Part shown: positions 34,161 through 46,725 of the stretch, one piece after another
Position numbering within the stretch: position 1 is the first letter of the stretch
Layout: every line of letters starts with the position of its first letter
DNA from: Diphasiastrum complanatum
Taxonomy: Eukaryota; Streptophyta; Lycopodiopsida; Lycopodiales; Lycopodiaceae
NCBI GenBank assembly: GCA_029204225.1
Contig: CM055097.1
Span: forward strand, 60,168,168-60,232,167
Reading direction: 5' to 3'
DNA length: 64,000 bases
Position numbers and translations under genes: made by a program
Notes under the pieces: generated by a model
Database searches by the model: none
What the model was told of the DNA's origin: nothing
Seen by the model: only the letters and a program-made list of their open reading frames with translations

Positions 34161-34860
34161 TGCATGCATCCGCCAATATTGATTGGAACTTGGAAAATAG
34201 GATTTGGAAATAGTTGCTACAACCTTTTGCAAATGATGAGATCACGAACTCTCATCCCTTTGAATATGAGCCAGTTGAGTACAATTGCCATATTCAAAGA
34301 TTAGGAACAGACTTAAGAAAAACCATTAGATTGAATGATGAATGTGCGATCATGGTTAAGTAAAAGTTTCAACTTAGGAATGCTATAACGTACCAGATTC
34401 AGCGTGCTATGTTCTTTGAAGATTTCTTCTAAAGGTGGAAACTGCTCCTTTGAGAGGCATAGCCTTTCCGTGGATTGCATCCCTCATCTTCATCACTTGC
34501 TCCCCTAGAGTTGATCTCACAAGTCCGATCATCCAATTCTTGTGTCTTTTCCCTGACCCTCTCCCTCTTTGCATAGTTACTCTCTATTATCCAAAACTCA
34601 TCCATTTGAAAAGGTGAGCGGGTACTGCTAGCTAGCTGGAGAGCACTCATTTGGATCTTCTGACTACGAGCTCCTCTTGCCTTCTATATCTAGGATCAAA
34701 AGAAAGCATATTCAGCATATGTATATACTCAAGCAAGAAAACAGATATATCTACATATTCTAATATTCAGATGTAAGATTACATCTGACAATGAACCAGT
34801 CGGATGATAAATGAACTATACAAGCTAGAGTTTTATGCCACCCACTATCTAGAATCAGCT
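34161..34860. other. inner spacer, unique-looking DNA
   Basis: Not found elsewhere in the window. On the minus strand at 34,429-34,650 a 73-codon open frame contains FQMDEFWIIESNYAKRER and an acidic stretch. I do not recognise it; it could be an exon fragment or chance. Confidence 0.3.
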
Positions 34861-35430
34861 AAATCTCTCTCCTTCTTCATGACCTTCTCATTGGGTATGG
34901 CAGCTCAACTCAATGTATAAGCTCTTATGCTGCTTATAACGTAGCGAGGGGAAAGTAAGGTCCTCCTGATGCGAAAAATGCACTCAGAAAAATGCAAATT
35001 CCAGCTAGAAATCTGGTGACAAACTTATAAAAACTCTCTCAAACGATTCGCGAAACTCGAATTATCTCTATTTGAGTTTAATTCGTGTTGGATCAATCAG
35101 GCTCTGTAATGCACAAAATGAAACGAGACGAAATCTAGAAGAAAATGAAACAAAGCGAAGCGAAACTTAAACGAGCTTTGACATTGATTCATGCTTGAAA
35201 CATAGAGATCGCAAAACGAAACGAAACGAAACGAAATGAAAGAATTCGTGAAAAAGATCAATCAGGCTCTGTAACAAGTCGAAATGAAATGAAACAAAAC
35301 AAAACAGAATGAAACGAAGCAAAATGAAACAAAACTTAAGTGAGCTTTGAAATTGATTTACTCTTATAGCCAAGTGATCACGAAGCAAAACGAAACGAAA
35401 CACGAAGCGAAAAACAATCACGAACAGAAT
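34861..35430 (-). repeat. family A leader and GAAAC-rich array, copy 4
   Basis: 34,861-35,090 matches the pre-gag segment of family A (CTTCATGACCTTCTCA, CAAATTCCAGCTAGAA). 35,100-35,430 is the GAAAC-rich array. It lies directly downstream, on the minus strand, of the LTR at 35,430-36,159. Confidence 0.65.
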
Positions 35431-36159
35431 CAATCTGTCAAGAAGTCAAATATGATTGCTGGTCACTGCCGACTATGTCATTCCTACAATCCTTCAGAGT
35501 GTAGACAGACATTGCTGATCTACGTTAACAGATTAATATGGCATTCAACAAAATCAAACCAAATTGTGGAATTGAATAAAAAAGTGAATCAGATACATGA
35601 ATAGTAGTAGACAAAAATACATTCGAGATCACGCAATCATACAAATTAATATTTGCATAAGAATTTTCGATCACTATGCGACAGACTACATAGTGCATTG
35701 GTGTGAGAGAAATACAGTTCTCTCACGAATAATGTCTCGCTTACTAGCGGACTTCTGGATCTACAGATCCTCTACAAAATTGTCTCGCTCACACGCGGAC
35801 ATGTATTCTATATTTTAGTCTTTTTCTGACTTTCTTTCTTTCTTCCTTACAACATTATGCATCAAACAGAAAGTATATAGTTCATGAACTTTTTTGTGTC
35901 GCATCGTGTAACTTCCAGATCAGAAAGATTAGACATCTACAACTAATATCAAATTACAAGAGTGGCAGATTGGCCACGATCTAGATTACTTATGCTGATG
36001 TCATGATATCTGATCAAATATTTGTACCCCATGGTACTTGGCTGATCTTCTTGGTTAGTTGAGGAGCATGACTGATTTCGTGTCATGTCGTGTCGTGTCG
36101 TGTCGTCTTTTGTCAAAAATTCAGAAGTGAAAGCTAGCAAAGCTTTGACAATAGAAACA
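35431..36159 (-). repeat. LTR of copia family A element 3
   Basis: Near-copy of 11,000-11,744. It starts TGTTTCTATTG at 36,159 on the minus strand, after the purine tract. A GTGTC microsatellite lies at 36,080-36,112. It is followed by a leader array and gag-side sequence, so it could have been shared between two tandem elements. Confidence 0.65.
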
Positions 36160-37429
36160 TTTTGTTTCTTCAGTTCTCTCTCAAAGCATGATAGCTTGAT
36201 GACTCCAAGACTACACATCTGTTTCTCGAACAGACCTTTGCCTAAGGCCTTTGTGAAAATGTTAGCAACCATGTCTTTCATTCCAATGAAAGTAGTCTGC
36301 AACATTTTCTTCTCGATCAGCTCCCTTATCAAGTGGTACTTGATTGCAATGTGCTTCATCCTTAAATGAAACACAGGGTCTTTTGTCAGATGTATTGCAA
36401 ATGTGTTGTCCATCTGCAAAACCAGAGGTTCATTCCTCGTTTCGTCCAATTCATCAAGGAACTATTTGAGCCAAATTATTTCATCTTTGCTGCTGCAACA
36501 TACTCTGCTTCACAGGATGACTGAGCTACAATGGTTTGCTTTTTGCAAACCAAAATCTTTTGTTAAAAGATATTGCATAATTCATTTTCCAATCTTTCAA
36601 TGTGTCAAGCCTGGATTCGTACAGAATTGGCTCATCCTAAATACAGCATAAGCAATGTCAAGAAGTGTGTTATCTGCAAGGTACATCAACGATCCTATCA
36701 GTTTTCTATATGGTGTGAGCTGCATCAATTCTCTCTCTTCTTCAGTCCTCGATCAATTTTCGTTCGTCAGTATTGTTTCTACAAGCATTGGAGTATTCGC
36801 TCCTTTGCAATTCAACATCCCAAAATCTTCTAGGATTTTCTAGGTATATCTGGACTGATGAAGGTGCAACTTACCTCCCTCGTAGTCCTTGTCAATCTGT
36901 AAGCCAAGGTAACACCTGGCTTCTCCCAGATCTACAATCTCAAAATGTTTCGAGATATCATTCTATACTTCAACAATAAGCCTCTCAATCTTGCAGAGTA
37001 TCAGAGTGTCGTCCACGTACACAACCACAATGATTTGTACCATTGTCGAGCTGACTGCTTCAGTCTATGCATTCTGCATGCATAAGTAGGAAGTGAGTTG
37101 GAGATATATCCTGGGGGTTGATCCATGTAGACCTCCTCGTCTAGCTCACCATGCAAGAAGGCTGTCTTCTCGTCCACAATGTGAATCCTGAGGTCATAAG
37201 CAGCTGCATATGCAAATACTAAACGTAGGGACAAATGTTTCATGACAAGAGAGAAGCTCTCAAAATAGTCAATATCATATCTCTGAGAGAATCCCTTCGC
37301 TACAAGTCTTGCCTTATACTTTGGGACATCTCCATATGGTCCATACTTCAGCTTCCATACCCATTTGCATTTAACAGTCTTTCGCTTATCTGGTAATGGC
37401 TGTAATGTCCATACCTGGTTCTTCCTCAA
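36160..37429 (-). pseudogene. copia family A RT-RNase H fragment
   Basis: The minus strand reads VWTLQPLPDKRKTVKCKWVW, KARLVAKGFSQRYDIDYFE, then DEKTAFLHGELDEEVYMDQP (37,429-37,080). A deletion of about 130 bp near 37,035 removes part of RT just before the catalytic box. RT connection and RNase H continue from 37,010 to 36,160 with stops (MDNTFAIHLTKDPVFHLRMK, DMVANIFTKALGKGL). The whole segment parallels 11,745-13,110 and stops at 37,430, where a leader array joins. Confidence 0.85.
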
Positions 37430-37790
37430 AGACTCTCGAACGATTCGCGAAACTCGAATTATTTCTGTTCAAGAATAATTTATGTTGGATCAATCAGACG
37501 AAATCTAGACGAAAACGAAACAAAGCAAAGCAAAGCGAAACTTAAACGAGCTCTGACATTGATTCATGCTTGAAGCATAGAGATTGCGAAACGAAATGAA
37601 AGAGAAGAATTCGCGAAAAAGATCAATCAGGCTCTGTAACGAGACGAGATGGAACGAAACAAAACAGGACGAAACGAAGTGAAACAAAACTTAACTTAAG
37701 TGAGCTCTGAAATTGATTTACACTTATAAGATAGTTTTAGAAAATTTGAGACTCTTGCAAGTCTCATTTTTAGAAGAAAATATCTTACTT
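37430..37790 (-). repeat. GAAAC-rich leader array, copy 5
   Basis: Same array type, truncated on its left side against RT sequence. It ends with the hairpin TGAGACTCTTGCAAGTCTCA at 37,747-37,766. Confidence 0.7.
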
Positions 37791-38571
37791 TGATAAATAT
37801 TGATTCCTTTTTGATATTTTAAATACTGCTAAGAGCTATTATAGAATTATGAATAGATGTTTTTCATCTATTCATAATTTATTTCGAATTATTATTGTTG
37901 AGAACATGCTTGTATTTGAAGTGTTTTTGCCAAACTTAATAGGTCTTTTGAAAATAAATCTATGTTAAGTCATGTATTGTCAATATGAAAAGAAGATACC
38001 TCGATTTGATAAATTTTGTTTGTTTTTTTAATTAGTATGGTAGTTGCTTCTCTTGATTAACTATATATTCTGTCTAGAAATAGCTTTTTCTTGAATCATG
38101 TACTTTCAATTGCTTATCATGTAATTTTAATGGGCAATTTTTTTTTAATGTTGAATCTGGTATATTATGTAAGCATATTAGACTTATCAATTCCAGGTGA
38201 TAGCATTCACGTCAACACAAGCATAACTTATTTCTAAACATTGTAGAATGTGAATATAGATTCATCCAAACATTGTACAATATACACAAGAAAATATATA
38301 CAAACATAAAAACCAATTTTTTTGCATGATATTTATATTGTGCTAGTATTATCTACAATTAATGCTATAATCATTGCAAAAATACATTGAAACAAATAAA
38401 CAAACATACAATGCTCAAAAAATTTATTTCATAGTGCGTATTTTTTTTCTTAAATAGTCATGAGTATCTAAAGTGAAAACCAATGTAAAAGTGAGGATCA
38501 ATAGAAGTTATCCAACAAGTATTTTCTATATGTGAATGTCATCTGCCAAAATGGTAAAACAAATGAATATA
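37791..38571. other. AT-rich spacer
   Basis: No gene or known repeat recognised. An ATGAATAGATG...CATCTATTCAT inverted pair lies at about 37,850-37,880. Confidence 0.5.
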
Positions 38572-39244
38572 TTACATTGCTCTTTCTTGCTTGAGTCTAT
38601 TTACCAAATTGATTATGTATGCTCTCATTGCTTGTTCACCAAAGTTATCTTGTTGGAGTCCAAGATGTGTACAAATAGCAAATGCATCTCCTCTTGAAAG
38701 CTTCCATGACTTGGGTTTCTGCATAAGAGCATAAAGAAGCTCCACCTGTTCTAATTTCAACACGTCGTATAGTGAAGTTTGCTTTTGTGCCATCCTAATA
38801 GCCAAACCTCCAACTTGGTGCAATTTTTGTTTCTACGTAGATTTTTTTCTCTTTCCACGAGTCCCAAGGAACTTCTATCACTTCTCTAAGCAGATTGTAA
38901 TATGGATGACTAGTAGTAACCGCTTCTGGTCCAATGGAATGTGAATTTACATAGCTCTCAAAGTCTGGAGCTTCTTTCATCTGTTTTAAATATGGCCATA
39001 GGACATCATTAAGATAGTTGTTGTCGGTAAATGAATTGTATTCCTTTGAAAATATACAATTTAATGGACTATTCATGCATGATTTGCATGGTGAATAATC
39101 AATAAGCACCGTGTTGTGTTTGTTGAGTCTAGGATAGAAATGATACCATACGTAGCATAAGGGTTTGAAATTAACAGCTACAAAAGGCTTCTCAAGACAC
39201 ATTATATCTGAATGTTGGTAGCAATTTTCTTGGCTCAACAGCAT
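38572..39244 (-). pseudogene. unrecognised coding remnant in two overlapping frames
   Basis: Two minus-strand frames, 39,244-38,795 (149 codons) and 38,823-38,572 (83 codons), overlap near 38,810 and would read as one ~225-residue protein with a single frameshift or small intron. The first holds KPLCYVWYHFYPRLNKH, a CKSCMNSPLNC cysteine cluster, and WPYLKQMKEAPDFESYV. The second holds LKLEQVELLYALMQKP and a C-terminal helix-rich stretch with AMRAYIINLVNRL. Composition looks protein-like (W, Y, C and charged residues), unlike the flanking AT-rich DNA. I cannot assign a family. It is single-copy in this window and sits between duplicated blocks. Confidence 0.35.
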
Positions 39245-39874
39245 GAAAAACGGAAGCAGTCTTGCTCATCCTAAATCTTCACGTTGTGTACAAATGGAGT
39301 AATCAAAGTGTTGATGCATTATTCAGGTGACTTGGGGTCTCTTGGGATTAAAATTCTCAGAACGTTGTTTTTCAGATTTTTGGTTGAACAAATAGCACTC
39401 TCTGAGGTCGCTCTACTATTTACTGCCCACTGCTTCAAACCGCTCTAAAAAAATGGCATCCAAATGAATGTACACTGAGCACAAACGCCAAAGCAGGCGG
39501 CAAAAATCTAGCTTGGTATTTTTTATGATAGAAGTTTGTAAGTGAAGCTCACATGTGTGGAGGATGTTCTCACGTTTGGAGAATTGTAAAGTAAATAAAA
39601 AATGTTTGATATAGGGGTCTCATAGAATCTCATAGTCAAGCATCTAGGTGTAGGATGTTGATAGGGTCAAATTTGGCATAGATGGCAAATTATCCATTTC
39701 CACTTGTAATGCCACTATTGAGCCAAAATAGAGTAGGAGACCAAACTCGAGCCAATTAGAGTGTAGACAAGTGTAATGCTTTTGTTGGGTGAAGTTTAAG
39801 AGGTCCAATAGGACTTAGAGGTGGAACCATGAGTGGTCCAATAGAATTCGAGATATGCTTGAAAATGGTCCAAT
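39245..39874. other. spacer with short tandem GGTCCAATAG repeats at its end
   Basis: From about 39,808 to 39,940, five spaced copies of GGTCCAATAG or close variants, most followed by a variant of GAATTTAGAGGTG, lead into repeat A copy 2. The first part holds no recognised gene. Confidence 0.5.
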
Positions 39875-42800
39875 AGAATTTAGAGGTGAATGGATCAATG
39901 GTCAAATAGGATTAAGAGGTGACAAAAGTGTGGTCCAATCATGATTGAGCATTGTGGTAGCTCATGGATCTATTAGTATCATTGTACTTCTCATTTGGAT
40001 CTAATTTGATTTTGAGATCGTGTGGATTTTGAATGTTATTGGTTTTCTAGATTTCTCTCTCTACCCGAGAGCTAATGATGATTTTCTCTCTCTACCTGAG
40101 GAGAGCAGCTTGTTTTTACTTAGATTATTTTTGGAACACTTCCCACACGTGTGACTGAGAGTTGGAAGTGATTGAATGCATGTAGTAGTGTGTTTTTGCC
40201 ATAGATTCTAAGATAGATCTTGAATCTCAATCTAGTCTTGATCTTGGTGCATCTACACAACTTAGGAAATCACAAGTACATGTTGTGGACAGTCCACACG
40301 TGTCAAATTAACATGATTGTCATTTCTTATCCCTTGAGCATTGTGGACCAGTATCGTATTGTCTTATGAGAATGCCATTTAGGTCTAATATTATGAAAAT
40401 GTCATAAGAAAAATAAAAATTTGCAATCTAATCAAAAAGCACACTTCTACTAAAAAAACGTACATTCATATTAGTCACCAAATAAATAACCAATGAAATT
40501 ATTAACATGAACTAAAAATATTATTTACAGAAAGCAAAAAGTACATATACAAAACTTAAATGCATTAGCTTATAGAAACTTTCATCTTGGTTTTTTGGAG
40601 ATTGAAACTCGTCTGCAAAATTCATTGTCATCAAACCAAATGTACAAAAAAAGTAACGAAACAATTCAATTAACAATATTGTTTATAATTATTTCAAAGA
40701 AAGATTAGGACAAAATTATTTCAAAATACATTTCATAACATGCTTGTCAAAAGTGTTTCTTGTAAAATGCATCATTGTAATCTTATTTTTAAAATTTAGT
40801 ACCAATATTTGTATTAAATACCACATTGTTTAACTTTTGTCTCGCTATAATCCATGACATATTATATTCTTTTCATATCATTAAGATGCGCACTCTCGTT
40901 AATTGATGGCATATGTTCTTCAAAAAATATTGTCTTCAAACCAACTCTACAACAAAGGCAAAATAGTATTTGAATAAAAAATATTGTTTTGAATTTTTTT
41001 TAAAGAAATATCTTGACAATCTAAATTAAAAAGAAAAAACATTCCAGATTATGCCTGAAAAAAATGTTTCTTGTGAAATAGACCACTTTACTCTTATTTT
41101 AAAGTTTGTACAAAAATTTGTCATATTTACCCGCATTTTGTACTATTGTGTCGACAAAATCCACAACATCTTTTCCTTTCATACCATCAAAATGCGCACT
41201 CTCTTCATTTGATGGCATTTGTTCTTCTTGGAAATCTACACCCAGGAGTTCATGATCAAGAATACTTTCTATCAATGTATTTTCTTTGTCATCCTCCCTT
41301 TTTATATACTATAGCTTTTGTTGACATGATCCTTTCCAAACAACTATTATTTAGTAGATTGTTAAGAAAAATAGCCATCATAAGGCCCTTGGTACTTATA
41401 AATAACGATGACCTTATAATTATTATGACAACACTTATGTTGTTTTTTGAAATAATCTTGGTGAACTTAGTTCGTCAACTGGACATCGTTATGATTTCAT
41501 CATTTGCATTCTATATCACAATCATAAGTAATGTTGACGATCTGATTTCGTCAACTATCACTTATAATAAAAACATTGCCATTAAATATGAAGCGCTAAT
41601 TATTTTTCACATGGTACCACATAAAGAAATATCATTTACTATAAACAATTGTAAAATTTTAGTGTAATTGGTTGTTGAAATTTTTTTGAAATCACTTTGT
41701 TAAAAAAAAGACAATGTAGCTATAATGTTAGATGTGGGCACTTTCACTGAAAGCAATTGATGATTTTCAATATAGTATAAAAACAATACACTTTTATCAA
41801 GACAACAATCTAGTTGCACTTAAGTTCGTCAACTAGACACAGCTATAATTAAGTTCTCGTTTCCATCCTATTCCTACAACATTGGTATTGTTGATGAACT
41901 CGATTCATCAACTCTCATGCAAAAATAAAATTTTTAAGTAATCGTAAAATAATAATGAATCTTTCTTATATCCTTTAGTATATATTATAGCTTTTGCTGA
42001 TATGGTCCTTTCCATACAAATACTTTTTGTTAGATTATCAGAAAAAACAACCATCATAAGACCCTTGGTACTTATCCATAACGATGACCATATAATTATT
42101 ACTCAACTATTATGTCGTATTTGAAATAATCTTGATGAACTTGGTTCGTCAACTGGGCATGGTTATGATTTCATCGTTTGCATTCTATAGAACAATTATA
42201 GGTAATGTTGACAAAAATGAGTTTGTCAACTATCCATCATAATAAAACATTGCTATTAAATATAAAGCAATAATTATTCTTCACATGGTTACACACAATA
42301 AATAGTATTTTACTATAAACAATCGTAAAAGTTTAGTTTAGTGTAGTTGGTTGTTGCAATTTTTTTGAACTCACTTTGTGATAATAAAGAATAACAATAG
42401 CTATAATGTTTGATGTGGCCACTTTCATTGTAAGCAATTGTTGAAACCAATATACTTTTATCAAGACAACAATTTTGTTGAACTTAGTTCGTCAACTAGA
42501 CATATCTATATTTAAGTTTTCCTTTCCATTCTATTCCTATAACATTGGTGGTGTTGACGAACTCAGTTTGTCATCTCTCATGCACAGATAAAATATCTTG
42601 AAGTAATCTAAAATAATAATTAATCTTTCTTATAGCCTTTCTTATATATTATAGCTTTCGACACAGATATTATTTAGCAGATATAAACAAGTTCGAAGCA
42701 TTTACATCAGAACTAAAGTCGAAGCAGCTCAAAAAAATCTTTTTTCTTGTTTGTGCTAATCTTCTAGCATGACTTAGACTTGAGCACTCACTCACCCCAG

Positions 42801-43690
42801 GGAGCAACAACAACTTTTTTGGACCTGCAAGAGATGAGGCTTGAAACTCGCTCCCCCTCAAGTGTAATCAAAGCTCTAGCCTCCAACCAGGATGAAGACC
42901 TCCCAAAAGCTGATCTGCACAAAAAGTGGATGCACAATCACTGCTCATTGAAGTCCATTGAGAGATAAGCTCATTGTTTCAAATCTCAAATGTATTGTAC
43001 ATGTACTTGGGCTACAAGTGGATGTACAATAACTACACCTCCCAAAAATGGATATGCATAAAGAGCTTGAAAAGAATGAAAACTTTCCAAAAGAAGATAT
43101 TGAACAATGAGCTCGAATGGGCTGCACCAAGAAATGCATTGGCTGCATTGCACATTGAACAGAAACTTGGCATTGATTGACGCTGCCATTTCTTCAGGTC
43201 TGTCAAAACTTTCAGCCATGGGCATAATGAGCATTGATCCACACTGAGAACTCAGGAGGCACATCAATTATAAGCTAGTAGCTACTCCACCCACAAGGAA
43301 CTTTTGATCAGTTCCTATTTAGGAAAAAAAAAGAGTTTTCCTAGAATGAAATACACATAACTAGGAACCGTGCACACTAGGAAAAATGAAACAGTTTCTA
43401 GATTGACAATATAGGAAAACTTTTCCTATATAGGAAAAAATGAAATAGTTCCTAGATTGACAATATAGGAAAACTTTTCCGATATAGGAAAAATTTGACC
43501 AAGAGTTTCCTAGAATAAGTATTTCCCTATATACAAAATTTTTAACCAAAAAGAATTTAGTTTTCCTATATAGGTAAATAGCTTCCTCTAAATCCTAAAC
43601 AATGAGATATTTTGATGAATTGGCTTCATCAAGTTGAGTTCTAGTACTGAAGAATGTCAATATTTTATTCCAGCAAAAATATTAATATTA
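39875..43690 (-). repeat. repeat A, copy 2 (inverted, in spacer)
   Basis: Inverse of 22,046-25,934; for example 42,986-43,267 pairs with 22,472-22,738. It differs from the arm copies more than they differ from each other, so it is probably older. At 42,680-42,985 its sequence is unlike copy 1. It contains the palindrome tandem repeat (about 41,300-42,660) and the CCTATATAGG cluster, with perfect cores at 43,425-43,434 and 43,565-43,574. Confidence 0.75.
41146..41667 (+). other. 173-codon open frame inside repeat A, probably not a gene
   Basis: The frame crosses the palindromic tandem repeat, and related shorter frames occur at 57,566 and, inverted, 24,264. Content is rich in I, L and N from AT-rich DNA, with no domain. 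It is listed because of its length and because the frame is kept in three copies. Confidence 0.2.
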
Positions 43691-44042
43691 AACTAGTGAA
43701 CCATGAATCATGAACCTTGGACGTAGGACATTAAATCTTGATTCTAGAAGACTAAATTTGTATCTCTCCATTTCTAAGGCTTTCAAACCTCATTAAATCC
43801 AACACAATATAAAATCATTTGTTTGATTCATTCTTATCATATTCATTCTGTTCGCTACTTGGAAACCCAATGCACAAGTAGACGAGTCAACAAGGACCAA
43901 TTCATTTTCCTCAAAGATATCGAATATTCCTTGAAAAATACAAAATTATTAACAATAACTCCAATTTTTCTAAGCAATGAGATAAATTGGATTCAGTACT
44001 GAAGAATGTCACTACCTTGTTCCAATAAGAATATTAATATCA

Positions 44043-46205
44043 AAATAAATGGGTTCGTCTCTACGTGCAGCACAGTAGGAACATATGGCCAGCTAAACGG
44101 ACTTCGTTTGGCAATACTAGGCCACTTCTCGGGAATGTAGTAGTCCATTCATTGTGCCCTAATGGCGTTCCTTCCTACACGAAGGGCATTTTCAAGCAAA
44201 CGACATCAAATCGAGGTGCAACTGGTCTAGTGGATTTGTGTCGAGCACACGAACTTGCAGCCACCTTCTGTCCGAAGTTCTAGGAGTTTTTGACCGGATC
44301 CATTAAGTTATTGGTCCGACAGGCCTAACTAACTTCCCTATACTACTTTCAGGGTTTCTGGCTTGGACGCATGTTCCTCAGTGAATATTGATTGATTTGG
44401 AACTTGGTTTGGTCGTGCGGGTTTGTCTCGATGCGCAGCACAGTACGAGATAGACGGACGACCAAACAGACTCTGTTTTAGCGATATTGGACCACTTATC
44501 AAGAATGCCAAAAAGTAGTGCATTCGTTGTGCCCTAATGGCATTCCTTCTGACACTTAGGGCATTTTCAGACAAATGACATCAAAATCAAACTACAACTA
44601 ATCCAGTGGATTCATGTCAAGGACATGAACTTGCAACCACCTTCCGTTTGAAGTTTTTCGACCTAAAGTTCTTGTCCGATAGGCCTAACTTTCCTATACA
44701 TTCATGGTTTCTAACTGGGACGCACGTTTCTCAGTGAATACTGGACGATTTGAAATCTACTTTGTTGTTATGGGTTAGTCTCGACGTGCAGCATAGTACA
44801 GAATAGGTGGTCGGCCAAACGGACTCCGTTTGGTGATATTGGACCACTTCACTGGAATGCAAAAAAGTAGTCCATTCATTGTGCCCTAATGGCATTCCTT
44901 CCGACACGAAGGGTGTTTTCAAGCAAACGACATCAGAATCGAGCTGCAACTTGTTCAGTGGATTTGTGTCGAGCACACAAACATGTAGCCACCTTCCGTC
45001 CTAAGTTCTGGAGGTTTGGTTGGATCCGTTAAGTTTCTGGTCCGATAGGCGTAACTTCTCTATACTACATTCAAGGTTTATGGCTTGGATACATGTTTCC
45101 CAATGAATACTGGATAGTTTGAAACCTGGTTTGGTTTTGCAGGTTTGCCTCGACGTGCATCACAGTACAAAACAGACGGACGACCAAATACACTCTGTTT
45201 GACAATATCGGACCATTTATCGAGAATGCCAAGAAGTAGTCCATTCATTGTGCCCTAATGACATTCCTTCCGACACATGGACGTTTTCACAGAATCAAGC
45301 TGCAACTGATCCAGTGGATTTGTGTCAAGCACACAAACTTGCAGCCACCTTCCGTTCAAAGTTTTGCGAGGTTTCGACCTAAAGTTCTTGTCCGACAGGC
45401 CTAACTTCCCTAGACATTCATGGTTTCTAGATGGGATGCACGTTTCTCCGTGAATACTAGACGGTTTGGAATTTGCTTTGTTGTTGTGGGTTAATCTCGA
45501 TGTGCAGCACAGTACAAAACAGATGGTCGGCCAAACGACCTCCATTCGGTGATGTTGTACCACTTCAATGGAATGCAAAAAAGTAGTCCATCACTATGCC
45601 CTAATGGCATTCCTTCCACACAAAGGGTGTTTTCAAGCAAACAACATCAGAATCGAGCTGCAACTTGTCCAGTGGATTTGTGTCGAGCACACGAACTTGT
45701 AGCCACCTTCCGTCCGAACGGAACAAATGGTCAAACAGACTTCGTTCGCTGATATTGGACCACTTATCGGATATTAGTCCATTCATTGTGCCGTAATGGT
45801 ATTCCTTCCGACACGTAGGGCGTTTTCAGACAAACAACATCAGAATCAAACTGCAATTGATCTAGTAGATTCGTGTCGAGCACAACAAACTTGCAGCCAC
45901 CTTCCGTTCGAAGTTTTGAGAGGTTTCGACCTAAGTTTCTTGTCCGACAGGCCTAACCTCCTTATACTTTCAGGGTTTCTAGCTGGGACGCTATGGTGCT
46001 GCGGGTTCTAGGTGTGCGGCACAATACGAAACAGATGGCCGACTAAATGGACTTCATTCGGCGATACTGGACCACTTCTCATGAATGCCAAAAAGTAGTC
46101 CATTCATTGTGCGTGTAGCTAGGACGCACGTTTCTCAGTGAATACTGGATGGTTTGGAATCTACTTTGGTGTTGTGAGTTAGTCTAGGTGTGCAATACAG
46201 TATGA
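44043..46205. repeat. ~345-370 bp satellite array
   Basis: Units marked by CGTGCAGCACAGTA-like sequence at about 44,064, 44,431, 44,784, 45,152, 45,499, 46,011 and 46,190, and by CATTGTGCCCTAATGGCATT between them. Units near 45,700 and 46,100 are internally deleted. Motifs inside include CCACCTTCCGTCCGAAGTT and TCCGACAGGCCTAACTTCC. It is GC-richer than its surroundings. Confidence 0.85.
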
Positions 46206-46494
46206 AATAATTTTTGGTTTACTTATTTGATATTAGTATTCTTATTGGAATAAGATAGTGACATTTTTCAGTACTAGAACCCAGCTTGATGAATTCAGTT
46301 CATCAAAGTATCTCATTGTTTAGGAAAATTGGAGACATTGTTAATAATTTCTAATTTTTTAAGGAATATTTGATATCTTTGATGAAAATGAGTTGGTTCT
46401 TGTTGATTTAATGTCAAGGTTCAAGGTTCAAGGAACATTGGACATTAAATCTTGATTTTGGAAGACTACATTTATCTCTCGACCTCTAAGGCTA

Positions 46495-46545
46495 AACACA
46501 ATATAAAATCATTAAATCCAAGTACAAATGATTTTATATTGTGTT
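46495..46545. repeat. perfect 19-bp hairpin
   Basis: AACACAATATAAAATCATT (46,495-46,513) and its exact complement (46,527-46,545) are separated by 13 bases, inside the direct repeat to the right of the satellite. Confidence 0.9.
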
Positions 46546-46725
46546 GGATTTAATGACTTTGGATTTAATGATTTTGTAGTTCGCTACTTGGGCACTCAAT
46601 GCATGTGCAGATGAGTCAACAAGGACCAACTCATTTTCATCAAAGATATCTAATATTAATTTGTACAAAATGCCTCTCAAAAGTCCAGTCTAATTTCTAC
46701 TCGAACTTGGAGTTGTGAACAATTC

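Larger units (their letters stand above)
43691..46725. mobile_element. possible foldback-type element carrying a satellite array
   Basis: Sequence at about 43,900-44,042 is inverted at about 46,205-46,420 (shared TTCCAATAAGAATA / TATTCTTATTGGAA and CAATGAGATA / TATCTCATTG). Outside that, 43,715-43,945 and 46,435-46,660 are direct repeats (GACATTAAATCTTGATT, GAGTCAACAAGGACCAA). The inverted pair encloses the ~360-bp satellite. The inverted end sequence also resembles the end of repeat A (GATGAATT...TTCATCA). No transposase is present. Confidence 0.45.

Noticed and set aside
35167-35433. Phe/Arg/Ser-rich frames (FRFVSF-type) as membrane proteins
   Set aside because: They arise from the TTTCG-rich copia leader arrays and recur wherever those arrays occur.
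41146-41667. 173-codon frame as a host gene
   Set aside because: It crosses the palindromic tandem repeat and is shortened in the arm copies; composition is that of translated AT-rich repeat.
44338-45786. Series of similar short frames as a gene family
   Set aside because: They are translations of successive units of the ~360-bp satellite.
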